NCBI RefSeq assembly: GCF_037893015.1
Contig: NC_133660.1
Coordinates: 285,235,078-285,299,077 of the forward strand
From: Macrotis lagotis
Taxonomy: Eukaryota > Chordata > Mammalia > Peramelemorphia > Peramelidae
Direction of reading: 5' to 3'
Length of the DNA stretch: 64,000 bases
Positions 13,180 through 25,470 of this stretch are shown here, one piece after another. The translations under genes were made by a program, and so were the position numbers. Positions within the stretch are counted from its first letter, which is position 1. Each line of letters starts with the position of its first letter. A model generated the notes under the pieces. It was not told where the DNA came from, ran no database searches, and saw only the letters and a list, made by a program, of their open reading frames with translations.

Positions 13180-13480
13180 CATTCCTCAAACAAACTACTT
13201 CATCTCTGGGTTCTGGGCATTTCCTTTGGTGGTCCCCCATGCTTATAACAATATCCCTTCTCAGATTTGACTGTTGACCCTCCTGACTTCCTTCCATCGA
13301 AAACCCTGCCTTTTATAGGAAATCTTCCTTAACGTCTCTTAATCCCAGAGCTTTCCCCACTTTAATTATTTCCTATTCGTCTAGTATATAACTTGCTTTC
13401 TATTTATTTGTTTTCATGTTGCCTTTTTCATTAGATGGTAAAGTTTTTGAAGGGGGACTATTTTTCTGTCTTTTTGATTC
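13180..13480 (+). repeat. L2-type 3' fragment
   Basis: TTATAGGAAATCTTCCTTAA, AGTATATAACTTGCTTTC and TTAGATGGTAAAGTTTTTGA follow L2 order. Confidence 0.5.
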
Positions 13481-13619
13481 ATTCCGTAGTCACTTCAATG
13501 TTTTCAGTGAATCAGATATGCTAAATGAGAAAAGAACTTGATGGGGATGAAGGTTTTTGGTGGTGAGGAGACCCAGTGGGTAAGAGTGATAGAATTGGAG
13601 TCACAATCTCTTTCCCTAT

Positions 13620-15060
13620 AATTGATACTAAAAAAGACACCAACAGATGTGATAGCATCGTGCTAAGTGTCGTATAGACAAAGAAAGGTAAAAGAAGGTC
13701 CCTGCTCTCAAAGAGCTCACAGTTGAATGGGAGACAACCATATACACAAGCTACATAGAGGAAAACTGTAGATAGGGAAGGTAAGGAAGGGAAGACCCTA
13801 GAATTAAGGGGGGCGAGGAAAGGCTTCTTGTAGTTGGGGTTGTGAAAGAAGCCAGGTAGGGCAGGAGACAAAGATGAAGAAGGAGTGTGCTCCAGGCTGG
13901 AGGCTCACCAGTGATAAATGCTACTGTGGGAGATAGAGAGTTTTGTGTAAGAAATAACAAGGAAGCCAGTTTATCTGGATCAATGAGGACTTAGAGGTGG
14001 ATAATATGTAAGAAGACTGGAAAGATAGGAAGAACCCAGTTGATGAAGGACTTTGAATGCCGAATTGTGTTTTATAGTTGATCCTAGATATAATAAAGAG
14101 CCATTGGAGTTTATTAAATAAGGGGTGAAATATGCTGGAATTGAGACAGGGATGAGACATGAGTGGAAGAGGGTGTAGGGAAATATTTTATTATATTGTT
14201 CAGGAAATCTTATTTATTATATTGTTTAAATCTTGCTTTATGTGGCTAGCAAATTGTTTAATTCAAAAGCTTACTGTAGAAGCCAGGGTGACCTCAGAGA
14301 CTTCTAGGGGTGGCTTGCAGAGAATGCTTAAGGTCTCACCCAAATCTCTGGTGTTCAATGCTTAGCTTAAGGTTCTCCAAATCTGAATATTTATGCTAGC
14401 TGATATACATTTTGATGGATGTTGCCTGGAAACTTCTCAGGTAGCTAAATTGCTACTGTTTTCTGGTGTGTTGGTATTCTTCTCTGAACCCTGGATAATA
14501 TAAAATTTGCAGATCTGACAGGTAGCCCTGTCTTCTGGCTCTCTCCTCTACCAAATGGCCTGGATCAATTGCTAAAACTGTATCACGGTTTGGGTTCATT
14601 TTTACAACTAAAAACGTCCTGCACCCTGGGTAGTGATAGTGTCAGGAGAGAAAGGGGAACATATACCAGAGATGTTAATAAAGATAAAATCTATAGGACT
14701 TGGCAACAGAGTGAATATAGTGAGTGAGAATAAAGAGAATAACAATCTGGAAGACTGAGAAAGTGGTAATAGGGAAGTTCAGAAGGGGATATGCTTGGTG
14801 GAGGGTGAGGGGAAGATAATGGGTTCAGTTTGGGATATTTTGAGTTTAAGATGTCTATCAGATATAATTCAAGATGCCCAATGGGCAGGTGGAATTATGA
14901 GACTGGAAATCAAGTGAAAAGTTAGGACTGCATAAGTAGACCTGGGAATGATCAGCATAAAATTGATAATCCATTGAATAAAAACTGAGGAGACCATTAA
15001 ATAAAATGGTATATAGAGAGAAGTCCCAGAAAAGAGATACCCCCAGTTAGTGGGCATGGT
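13620..15060 (-). repeat. Ancient L2/CR1-like repeat block
   Basis: GGTCCCTGCTCTCAAAGAGC TCACAGTTGAATGGGAGAC-type start, then GAAGAACCCAGTTGATGAAG and AAGAGCCATTGGAGTTTATT. These belong to an abundant old mammalian family whose name I cannot fix. Orientation uncertain. Confidence 0.45.
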
Positions 15061-15900
15061 GTGGATAAAGCTCCAACAAGACTGATATAAAAATATTCAT
15101 TGTTAAATACTGCTGATTTATTAACTCAAAATTAACTCATTTTTATTAACATGTAGACTCATTTTAATAACCTGTTTATTATGTGCTCTATGATTATAGA
15201 TTTATGGTATCTCGATAACTAGTGACCTATGAGTGGCATCTCCAAAATTCTTATTTGATTTTAGCTACACCAGTAGGAAGGAGATGGTTAGAATATAATA
15301 CAATTTTACAGTGGGGCAAAGGGGGAATCTAAATCAGGTGTATTTGTAATTGAACCTTAGGGGATATATTCTGGAATTTACAACTAATCAGGAAATGTTC
15401 CACATGAATAAAGAAAGTTGAACCAGAAATTATTTTATCATAGCTAAACTATGAAGGTCTTAACTATATTCCACAAAAAGAAAAATGTTCAGCTGATTAT
15501 GTCTTTGTTTAAAAGCAAAATTATTCTTGAAAGTATTATTTGACTATTAATAAGCAATCATGAAATTAGGGGCTAGAATTTTCTCCTTTATTTCCTTATT
15601 TGTCTAGTCTCTCTAAAAAGTCAACATGACTGATTAGATCATCCTAGCCCTCAATGTTCTTCAATCTTTTGTGGAACCCCACCCAACTAGGAGATCTTCT
15701 GTTAGGAGTGTAAACAGAATCCAGTTTGGGCAGGTTGTGAGCCCTTGTCCTTATATCCCTCCATTAGTCTTTAGGTGACCGAACTCATGAAGCAGAAAAC
15801 CACCAGAGAGAGTGATCTTTATGGAGACGGACACTCTTGTCCAGAGTGGAGGCACATGAGTCTCATGATCAAACCACATTCTCAGCAAGAGGAGCTAAAG

Positions 15901-16057
15901 ATGGGGCAGTTAGGTGGTACAGTGGATGGAGCACTGACCCTAGAGTTAGGAGGATCTGAGTTCAAATCTGACTTCAGACACTTAATAATTACCTAGCTGT
16001 GTGACCTTGGGCAAGTCATTTACCCCCATTTCCTTGCAAAAACCAAAAAAAAAAAAA
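15901..16057 (+). mobile_element. SINE with perfect target duplication
   Basis: AGAGGAGCTAAAG occurs at 15888-15900 and 16058-16070. Head TGGGGCAGTTAGGTGGTACA, tail CCTTGCAAAAACC plus poly(A). Confidence 0.96.
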
Positions 16058-16332
16058 AGAGGAGCTAAAGACTCTTAGCCCACCTCCCTATTGAATGTTC
16101 ATTAATCAAGATTTAATTTTCACTTGTTAGGAGCATTCCCTTTTACAAAGTTATTTAAGGCATTCAATGTGCCCATTAAGAGGTCTTTGGTTACCAAGAG
16201 AAACCACTGACCATAAATTTATTGATGAGTTCGTCTAATTAACTACCCCCAAACTACATCTCTTTCCCCCAATGTTACAGTTATACTAATAGTCATGGGA
16301 AAAAAAATTCAAAATTTTCTTTCTCTCTCTCT

Positions 16333-16460
16333 GTTTTTTGCAAGGCAATGGGGTTAAGTGACATGCCCAAGGTCACTCAGCTAGGTAATTAGTGTCTGAG
16401 GTTGAATTTGAATTCAAGTCCTCTTGACTCCAGGGCCACTGGGCTGCCTAGTTGCCCCCC
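16333..16460 (-). mobile_element. SINE
   Basis: TTTTTGCAAGGCAATGGGG through CTGGGCTGCCTAGTTGCCCC. Confidence 0.9.
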
Positions 16461-16909
16461 AAATTTTCTTATTAGGAGTGATTAGATTAACAACAGGAGA
16501 ACCCGAAGAAAATAAGTCACAAAAACAAAGAGACAAAACCAAATCAGTTTCATTTTGTGTCATCACCAACATTTTGTGCAGCTGTTGGATTAAGTTTAGT
16601 TTTAGAGTAAGTCATGTGATTTTGGAAAAATAATTTATTATTGTAGCACTGACTGTTTTGCAGAATGCTGCTGGATGTGATCATATAGAGTCTCTGAACT
16701 TTGGGAAATTTCTAAATCTAAAAAACCTCTGAATTTTACTTAAAAAAAACCTTTGTAAATCTCTCTTTGGGTTCCTCGTGCCTACTGAATTTCAAAGTTA
16801 GAAATGTTGATGAGTGATGTAGGCTGTGAGACTGTCTGGAAGGCATGTAACTGAGTGCTTTTAGCTTTTAAAAAACTCTTTTTTTAAAGAAAGAAGTCGA
16901 TGTTTGTGC

Positions 16910-17200
16910 TTTATTCACAAAGAAGACCATGACATCAGGGAGGTGATGCCATGACAATCATGTGAATTGGATTTGAGTGAGAGGGGCTGTGCTAAGTCAC
17001 CAGCCTCACTGTCATCTCCCTGCCATCTGGGTCCAGTGGCCAGGTATGAATCAGGATGACTGGAGATGGCCCTGAATGTGAGGCAGTGGGGATTAAGTGA
17101 CTTGCCCAAGATCACAGAGCTAGTAAGTGAGAAGTGTTTGAGGTTGGATTTGAACTCAGGTCTTCCTGACTTCAAGGTCGGTGCTCCATCCACTACCCCC
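16910..17200 (-). repeat. Composite SINE with a 160-bp unrelated body
   Basis: 16910-17085 (AGAAGACCATGACATCAGGG ... GGATGACTGGAGATGGCCC) recurs at 37345-37495; a SINE-like part follows (AGTGACTTGCCCAAGATCAC ... GGTGCTCCATCCACTACC). The same order in two places suggests one composite element. Confidence 0.75.
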
Positions 17201-17409
17201 ACATGAATGAAGCAGTCTGTTCATGAAGCTCCTCAGTTCCACTTTTCCTGGCTCTCTTCTTACCTGTCCCCCCACCCCCCACCTCTCCACACACACACCT
17301 GGCTTTTATTTTGTATAACATCACATAGTAACATATTGTTTCACTCGATAGAATATAAATTAAGCTGGAGTCTAGCTAAATTATTGTTGATTGCATTCCT
17401 TCCAGTAAA

Positions 17410-17455
17410 GTGAGAGAGAGACAGAGAGAGAGACAGAGAGACAGAGAGACAGAGA
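17410..17455. repeat. (GA)/(GACA) microsatellite
   Basis: GAGAGAGACAGAGAGAGAGA and following GACAGA units. Confidence 0.93.
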
Positions 17456-17459
17456 CGAT

Positions 17460-19940
17460 CATGGCACTTGGCTTGAGTTGCTCCAGAACCAAATATAATT
17501 AGTTACACATTTCCCGTTTAGTTGTTTATCAGGGAAAAGTCAGAATAAAATCATGAAAGTCAGATTCAGATCAGGCAACTGAAGTTTTTGGAGTAGATCT
17601 CAACTTTTTTGAGGTTGAGTATGGGACAAGCAGCCAGACACCCCCATAAGTAGTTCTTTTGGGACACTTTCAGAAACGTGTGACAAATAGGACCCAGGAT
17701 GGGGACTATTTGAGAAAGAGTGACATCTTCTCTTTTTTGACATCTTTTCACATTGAAAGTTAAACAAATTAGATCTTGGTCATGTGGGTCACTGGAGGCT
17801 GCTCATGCCATAGTGAAGAAGAAATTGCTTCTTAACAACAATGGAAAAAAGAACTACAGGGTCAGTAACAGATAGGAGAACACATACAAGCCATTTCCAC
17901 CTAAAGTGATCAACATGATGGCCTTGAAGATGGTGGTACAGATTGAGCCCTATTGTTTGATCACCCAGAACTGTATGCACTTTGTGATTCATCTGAGATA
18001 TGGAACATTTCAGAGCAATGGACATTTTGAGAGTGATGGGCACTTTGAGAGCGATTGAGCATTTTGAGGATGAGATAAATTCTGGAGAATCATAAAAGGG
18101 TGGTTAAGTAAATGAATTTTAGAAAATCATAAAGCAGATTTGTTGAACCGGGGAAGACTATCTGGGGTATTTATGATCAAAACCAAACAGAGCATGTGCA
18201 CAGTAGTTGAGATCCATTTCCTCAGCTCAGTTCTGGGCAAGGGTCTCCTCACTTTAGACTCAGTTTTCCCATCTAGGGCTATTAATGTTCCTTCCTTGGT
18301 AAAGGAAGTGTTTGTTTTTAAAGCTCTGGTTAGTTGTGTTTTTTTTTAAACTGAAACAGGTGACGTCTAATGTTCAGTATCTCCCAGTATCAAGTTTTCC
18401 TTTCTTCAAAGAAGTTTGCTCCATGGACATTATTTCAGTTCAGATTAGTATCTGAGAATAATGTGTCTTGACTTCAGTCCAATCTATAATTTAACTTATC
18501 AGAACTGACACATTGGAGATGATGAAAGGGTGTCAAAGAGGGATTTCCCTTAAGATTAATACCAGTTTATTACCCTGAATAAAATACTGGAGGAAACTCC
18601 CTCATGTATCCCTAGAGAATTTGCAAAACTTAATGGTTTTTTTTTTATCACATCTATCAGTATCATTGAGTTTTAAAAATTTTCCAAATTCAATAAATGC
18701 ATAAAAGCCAGGAGAAATCCTTGGACTCTGAAGGATGCCTGCTGACTTAGATTGTCCTCTTGACCTTCCTCTTTTCACTTCCTTCTCCTGTTTTCCTATA
18801 GGCTGTGAGCATGTTTGATCCCCATTTTTGGTTTATCCCAGTTTGATTCGTTCAGTGTCCTCCTTTCTCTATGGTGTGGTTGCTACAAATTTCTGCGTTT
18901 CCTCTTAATTCTGTTGACTCCTTTTCTTTATAAATTCACATATATAACATCAAATTGCTTGGGATATATGATATATAATATATAATGTATATAATATAAA
19001 TGCTACTACTAATAAAACCTTCCCTATTTTTTCCCTCACTAAGTGTCTGGAACATATGCTTTGCACCAAGAACAAAGAACCAGGCTCTTTAGAATGCAGA
19101 ACAGGGCCATCTCCAGCTGAATGTAATAATCTTCTGATAAGGTAAGGTTTGGACAGGATGCCTTGCTTAAGATGCTGGGAGATGGGAAGAAAGGACTGGA
19201 GAGTACTATGGTTTTGCTAAGCTGGGAGTTTTGAGGTCTTTCTTGAAAGAAGGGAGCTATCAGTCAATATCAGAGGCAGAATTTGAACCCAGATCCTTTC
19301 CAAGCCCATGCTCTTTCCATGGAACCAAGCTTCCAATAGCCATGTCCTACTCTGGGCCAGACCAGGGAGGGAAACTCAAGCAAAAATGAAAGACCTGGGT
19401 CTTACTGGGGAAGACAAGCATACATTTAACTATGATTGAAATCTTTGTCAAAGAAATGCCAGGTCACTTTGTAGGAAAGACTTTTTTTACTGAGGGGACC
19501 TGGAAGGCCTTGTGGAGACAGTGAGCTGAAAGAAGCATTGGAGTGGGTAAGGGATGGTAGTTAGGAAGCCCCAGAGAGGTGTGGCAACTGGTCACCCTAA
19601 AATTATAATTTTTCTATTTTTATTTTTTAGCTTATTCCTTCCCCTCTCCTCTCCCAACTCACCCCTAGCAAATCCCCCAACAAAATTCATGTCTAGGTTT
19701 CTACGAAAGTTGTTAACAGGGAACCCAACTCCTCTTTGAGTGCCCAGAGCAATAAAGCCCTGTGGGTAGAGGGCAAGCTTGCTTTTACCCTACAAAACTA
19801 GGAGACCATAAAATTGATGCTGAAAACATCCGATAGCCCACAAGCTTTCCTGAATATAGGACTGTCAGTGGGAAGATTCCTTGGTGAATTTCTGGTGAAT
19901 TCCTCCTTCTCCAGGGGAAAATTCCTCTCAAGAATTATAG
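17460..19940. other. Unannotated interval
   Basis: No exon or clear repeat. 18010-18065 holds three imperfect copies of a 20-bp unit (CATTTTGAGAGTGATGGGCA). Confidence 0.5.
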
Positions 19941-19947
19941 TAACATG

Positions 19948-20100
19948 GGGCAGCTGGGTGGCTTGGTAAAGAGAGCACCGGCCCTGGAGTCAGGAGGACC
20001 TGAGTTCAAATTCAACCTCAATCACTTAACAATTACCTAGCTGTGTGGCCTTGGGCAAGTCACTTAACCCCATTGCCTTGCAAAAATCAAGCAAAAAAAG
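19948..20100 (+). mobile_element. SINE
   Basis: TGGGGCAGCTGGGTGGCTTG head, CCATTGCCTTGCAAAAATC tail, AAGAATTAT on both sides. Confidence 0.93.
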
Positions 20101-20898
20101 AATTATTAGTAGCATTCTGTGATCTGGACATTCTCCTGGAGGGAGACACTTGGGAGTAAAACATCAGTCTTCTACCTTATTCCAGGTAGTATGATTATCT
20201 CTGGCTTCAGGTGCTTCATGGGCAATCCTGGTCTTCAAGTGACATGACCAAATAGGAATTTCCCCCCTTTTGCTAGAAGTCACCTCCTGCTCACATGGTC
20301 TCTACCTAGCTGGCCCGATCCTTTCTTTTGCAGTCCCATATATGGTTTCATTCATTTCTCTTCATAATTCAAACACACTTTAAGGGACATGAGTAGAGCA
20401 CAGGAAAAGCAGAAACATTATAGAATATAACTTAGAAGTGAGGTAATAGGAAACCAAGAGAAGGGGATGGTTGTTGGTGTGTTTAAGGCTTCCTTATGAG
20501 TTCTTTCCTTGTTCTTCCCTCTGGTTTCTGGGAACTGCAGTCTCTTTTCCTGATCCTGGTGGACCTGGAGACCAGAGGTGGGCTTGGGTGACTTCATGGC
20601 CTTACAGGGGGAAGGGGTGGGGCAAGATGGAGACATCATAGACCATAATCTTGAATGTGGGATTATTCACAAGACAACCTCCATATTATGGTGCTGACTT
20701 TTTCAGACTAGGCAGCTAGATTCTCAGGTCATACTGCCTAGGAATTCAAACTCCCCTTTCTCAAGAATTTGAGGTTCAAGGACATTATCTTTGAGTTTCC
20801 TCCTTGAGCCAAATGGGCAAGCATATGATTGTTTTTGTCACATGCTGCAGGAACTCATTATTTCAGTGGTTACCAGTGGCTGGGAGAGTCCATTATTC

Positions 20899-21162
20899 TC
20901 AGTTTTCAAGTTTGACTAGGTTGAGAAAGCTTGGGGTAAGCCCATGTACTTCTGCCTCAAGACCAACATGAATGGTTTCTGGGAGGTGGTGGAAGAGTCT
21001 GTGGAAAGTCCCAAGCTTTGTCTCCATTAGATTTCCTCTGGTGCCCTCCAGACTGTCCTCCAAAGAGGGGAGGGTAGCCTCAATCATATCTGAAATCCAA
21101 CCAGAAGTCAATTTTTCCTTTAACAAGTTGCTGAGGGACATTGAAAGGAGAGGTATCCTCAT
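20899..21162 (-). CDS. Hypothetical ORF downstream of the T-box fragment copy
   Basis: An 87-codon frame containing LLKEKLTSGWISDMIEATL and GTFHRLFHHLPETIHVGL. On the minus strand it follows an acceptor-like TTTCAATGTCCCTCAG near 21140 and directly follows the T-box fragment copy. It has no stop, repeat signature or recognised domain. It may be a chance ORF; it is listed because its composition looks more protein-like than neighbouring frames. Confidence 0.2.
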   Translation of the reverse strand: MRIPLLSMSLSNLLKEKLTSGWISDMIEATLPSLEDSLEGTRGNLMETKLGTFHRLFHHLPETIHVGLEAEVHGLTPSFLNLVKLEN

Positions 21163-21186
21163 GTAGTCATATAATATAGGAGAAGA

Positions 21187-21446
21187 AGTGTGTGGGACAC
21201 CGGGCCTGTTGCTCCCTAATTTCCCTCCGGAACGTCCCTGCCTGAATCCTTGGGAGACAACTGTCTCTTCTTAGTTGACCCACTATTGAATGAGCCCACT
21301 GTGACTTGGTCAGATAGGTCAACTTTTCTGTGTTTAGCCATTGCTCATCTTGGGCTTCTGGGTGGTCTTCCCTAGGCTTTAGGTGCCCTGATCGGAACCA
21401 GGCTATATTGCTTGTCTGGGAGGTGGCAGAGAGGGCTTTGGGGGCC
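21187..21446 (-). pseudogene. Dispersed partial copy of the T-box relic C-terminal region
   Basis: About 260 bp nearly identical to 41265-41523. The translated minus strand stays open: KALSATSQTSNIAWF, HLKPREDHPEAQDEQWLN and so on. Both ends break abruptly: at 21187 the sequence becomes unrelated, and at 21446 it runs into a CT-rich tract. Most differences are single substitutions. No TSD or poly(A) was seen, so the copy mechanism is unclear. Confidence 0.85.
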
Positions 21447-21752
21447 CTCTTCCTCCTCCTCCCTCCTTCCCTTTCTGCTCCCCTCTAGGGTATGGCCCCA
21501 TGAGCTTTCATTCAACTGAAGTTGTCTTAAAAGTGAAGGGTATGGTCATGATGCTTCCCTTGGTAGCACAGGACTTTAGTCCCCTCTACTGGTTAGTTAT
21601 GGTCCTACAAGAGAGTGAGCCAGGGGATTCTGGCAGCCCAGGAGGGGCTGGGAGAGGGAGCCAGGTTTAGAATTCCCAAGGGGCTTAGACGCTGGGACAC
21701 ATTTCCCTAGTGGGCTCACTTTCTCTGAGGCCATCCCTCTAGGCAAGGGCAG

Positions 21753-21753
<1 letters not shown>

Positions 21754-21793
<40 letters not shown>
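21754..21793. repeat. (TG)n microsatellite
   Basis: Twenty TG units. Confidence 0.97.
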
Positions 21794-21794
<1 letters not shown>

Positions 21795-22390
21795 AGAGGG
21801 GGTGGGAGCTCCTCTTGTGTCCTATACCAGGGATCGGGCATTGTGGGCATGATGTGCTATGGAAAGAGGATTGGGGTATCCCAGAATTACAGATTATTCA
21901 AATCAGAGGGGATCTCATCAGCCAGCTCATTCACTTGAGCTCACAAGCTCCTCACCAGACTGGATAAGTGGTCAAAGTGGTCATCTCTCTCTCGGTGATG
22001 ACCTCCAGGACTCTACCCCACTTTTCAAGAAAGCTATTCCTCTTTGGGATGGCTTTCATCATTAGAAAGTTTTCCTCCAGTGAAGCTTAAATCTTTCTCT
22101 CGCTTTCCCTGACTCCATCCCCTCAGCCCTCACCCTTCCTCCACTGCTGCTGGTTCTCCCCTCTGAGGCAAGATGGAGCAAGGTCTATCCTTGTACCACA
22201 AGACCTTCAGATATGTGGAGATCATTTTTATTCTCCAAGTTAAAGCTACCCAGTTCCTTCAACCTTTCTTCACAGAACATGGACGTAAGGTCCCTCACCA
22301 TCCTCTAGTTCAGGGTAGGAAACTTTTTCTTCCAAGGACCATTTGGATATTTATAACACCATTCACAAGTCACACAAAATTGTCAACTTA

Positions 22391-22982
22391 TGATCGACTA
22401 TGATGGACATTGCTCCCCTCAGCAACTCAGAATTCTAGGACAACCCTAGAAGATCTATTATGGACAATGCCATCCACTTCCACGGGGGGGGGGGGGGAAC
22501 CACCAAAAAACCCCACAGAATCTGAATGGATATTATGTTCATTTTTCCTTTTCTTTTTTTTTTTTGTTTTTTGCAGGGCAGTGGGGGTTAAGTGACTTGC
22601 CCAAGGTCACACAGCTAGGTAATTATTAAGTGTCTGAGTTCAAATTTGAACTCAGATCCTCCTGACTCCAGGGCCAGTGCTCTATCCCCTGCACCACCTA
22701 ACTGTCCCCATGTTCACTTTTGAAAAACTTCTCTTATGTTTTTCCTTCCTCTCCCATGGCTTTTTCCTTTTCCCTTAGTCCTAATTCCACATACACAAAA
22801 TGACTAATATGTAAATGTGTTAACCATAAAAGTACATATACAACTTCTACCAGACTACTCTCCACTAAGGGTGAGAAGAGGGGGTGGTAGAAAAATGTGT
22901 TACTTATAAATATGCAAGTGGATGAATGCTGAAAAACTGCCATAACCTATCATTGGGAAAATAAAACAAAATATCAATTTAA
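22391..22982 (+). mobile_element. L1 3'-end insertion
   Basis: Starts TGATCGACTATGATGGACAT, an L1 ORF2-tail motif, and ends GAAAATAAAACAAAATATC. It includes a G15 tract (22483-22497) and carries a SINE at 22548-22712. The 15-bp target duplication has one mismatch. Confidence 0.8.
22548..22712 (-). mobile_element. tRNA-derived marsupial SINE nested in an L1
   Basis: Complete antisense SINE between ATGTTCATTTTT and ATGTTCACTTTT. Confidence 0.9.
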
Positions 22983-24559
22983 AAAATTATCAACTTAAAA
23001 TCTAGCCTGCTCTATTTGGTTAAACAATTAATTTACCCCTAAAAAACTCCTAGATTTATTGAATTTTGAGTCCTGCCTGCAGTAGCTGAGACAGTTGCCA
23101 CACCAAATGATTTCATGGGCCTTATAAGGCCAGAAGACTGGACGTTCCCTGTCCCTGGTCTGGGCCCTCCTCCAGACCCTCTTCAGCCTCAATGGTTTTG
23201 CTTAAATGTAGTTCCTAAAATGGAGCATGGTACTCCAAATATGGTCTGACCAGGACAGAAGATAGAAGGAATATTACTTCCACACTCCTAGTCTTATTTC
23301 TTTTTACCTGTTCCTTCCCATTTATATAATTATATTTAATAACATAATTTATGTTTATAGTTTAAAAAAATAAAATGCCTTTTATTATTCCCATGTAACC
23401 TCTTTCCCCCAGTTCCAGTTCATTCTGAACTCTAGCATTCTCAACACAACTTTTATAGGACCAGGCCATGATATTTTTCCTCTATTATTGACCTACTTCC
23501 ACCTTGTCATCCTCCTCCCCTGCCCTCACCTCATTGGTTGGTATCTTTTCTCTCCATAATGGCAGCTGATGGCTTCCAGTGCCCCTCCCCTCCCCCATTG
23601 GCATTCCGTGGTTGCCAAGACAGCTCAGACTAGACCTATAGGAGCCCAAGAGTAGGAAACAGAGAAATTGGCCTGGAGAGTGGTGGGTGGTTGGTTGGAG
23701 CAAGGGTCTAGGTTTCTAAGGGGTGGTAGGAAGTTTGAGGCTTCTTAAACTAAGACTTGTGGATGGAAAAGGAAACAGAAGTTCTTAAAGAGGCTGAAGT
23801 GTTCCCAGGAAACAGGAAGACAGGTTATGGTAAGGAAGACTGGAGAGGGAAGGCCTCTCCTGGGTCTCAACTCAAGGAAAGTAGTGGAAAGGAAGAAAGG
23901 AAGGATGAGAAGGAAGGAAGGACAAGAGGATAGGAGGATTCAGCCCCAAAGTAATTGCGATTTGCTGTTACTGCTGCTTATTAACTGGGCAAGCCCCTTC
24001 CTCTCTCTAGGTAATAGTGCCTCCATTTGCAAAAATCACATTTGGACCAAATGTGTTGTTTGGATCAGATGTCCTTGCTCTAACTCCTATAATTTCATAT
24101 TTAGGAAATATGAAAGGAGAGAAGGGAAGACATTCCCCAGGGTGGTCATGCCCTAGAGGGAGGAGAAGTGTCTGTTTATGGCAAGGGAACAGGGCTCCTG
24201 TGTCCATCTCTTCCTTTGTCCCAGTGACAATAAACCTGATGGAGTCACATGACATTGTTCTTCATTTACATGGTCTGAAGAGGAGAATGATACTAAGATT
24301 GGAATCATGGAGAAGAGCTCAGTCCACATTGTGATTGTTCTGCTGTCAAGCATCTCACTTTGGGCAATTCTCTTGTAGTTGGCTCAATGGAAAGAGCTCT
24401 GGACTAGACTCAGGATCAAATCCTAGCTTGGTATCCAATAGCCTTGAATGATTTCTGGGTCAGTTTGCTCATCTACAAAGTGATGATATTGAATAACCTA
24501 TAGTCTTGGCTGTTCAGAGGAAAAAGATGGTGAAAATCTTTCAAGAATGATAGCACATA

Positions 24560-24795
24560 GTCCTTTAAAAAATACTTTTTTGTTGTTATTTCAATTGTGT
24601 CTGCTGACTCCCTGAGCTCATTTGGGGTTTTCTTGGCAGAGGTATTGGAGTAGTTTGCCATTTCCTTTTCCAACTCATTGTTGGAAACAGGGTGAAGTGA
24701 CTTGCCCAGAGTCACACATCTAGTAAGAATCTGAGGTTAAAAAATGAGTCTTCCTGACTTCAGGTCCAGTGCTCTATTCACTGGACTGCCTGAAT
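24560..24795 (-). repeat. SINE with RTE-derived tail
   Basis: TTCTTGGCAGAGGTATTGG and AGTTTGCCATTTCCTTTTCC are the RTE-like tail; GGTGAAGTGACTTGCCCAGA and GTGCTCTATTCACTGG are the tRNA-derived body. Confidence 0.8.
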
Positions 24796-25044
24796 AATCA
24801 GATAAAATGATTGTGACTGGGACTGTGAGTGAAGTTATCTATTGCTCTCGATCTTTATGTATACCATTTAACAGAAAGGATCATAGAATGGTCAATTTAG
24901 ACTGGAAGAGACCCTAGAGGCCATCCAGCTCTGACAGATAAGGAAACTGAGGCACATACCTGGTTTGTCACTGCCCTGAGTTGTGGTTGTCCAACATAGG
25001 TCATCCCCTCTTTTCTAAATTGGTCCCCTTTTCTTCCCTCACAG

Positions 25045-25319
25045 TCCCACCTTCCACGTCCAGGGATCAAATTGACTCAGTGGCAAAGTCTGTGAAGATG
25101 CTACTGACTGAGACAGAGCAGATCCGGAATCGTTGTAAGCAGCAGACTGCAGATGCCAGCATCTTGATGGAGGAGCTGCGCCAGGAGAATTGTGAGCTGG
25201 TGCAGTGCTACCAGCAAGCAGAGCATGAGATAGAGGAGGTGAAGAAGGCCTTGGGAGAGCTCATGGAAACCAAGGAGGCCTTCGAAGCCCGTGAGAGGCA
25301 GCTGCGAGAGGCAGCCTAA
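25045..25319 (+). CDS. Terminal coding exon of an unidentified coiled-coil protein
   Basis: A polypyrimidine tract and acceptor (CTTCCCTCACAG|TCC) precede a reading frame of 90 complete codons that ends with TAA at 25317-25319; two bases complete a codon from an upstream exon. The protein is strongly helical and acidic/basic, with segments such as SVKMLLTETEQIRNRC, ADASILMEELRQENCEL and ALGELMETKEAFEARERQLR, which give hydrophobic heptad spacing typical of a coiled coil. It contains no stop, repeat or LINE signature, and base composition differs from the flanking AT-rich repeats. ATTAAA at 25471-25476 is a plausible polyadenylation signal. The exon is convergent with LGALS12, with about 640 bp between its signal and that of LGALS12. 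I do not recognise the family. Upstream exons were not found; the CpG island at 9.4 kb is a possible promoter. Confidence 0.6.
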
Positions 25320-25470
25320 CAAGGTTTCCCAAGGGGTCGTGGTGCTGGAGGTGAAGCCATTCTTCCAGGGGGCAGAGAGGGGCCTGTCTCTGGCCCCTGG
25401 CGTGGCTAAGCCCACCTGCTCACTCACCGGTCTTTGTTAAGAGTTACAGAACAAACTTTCAAATAGAACC

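Larger units (their letters stand above)
22310..23110 (+). repeat. Unclassified interspersed repeat, copy B, split by an L1
   Basis: Same repeat as 10590-10800, interrupted at 22391-22982. The halves join at AAAATTGTCAACTTA / AAAATTATCAACTTA, the target duplication of the insert. Confidence 0.8.

Noticed and set aside
15902..16057. tRNA genes suggested by A/B-box-like sequence in the SINEs
   Set aside because: The tRNA-like heads are parts of SINEs with target duplications and poly(A) tails, not functional tRNA genes.
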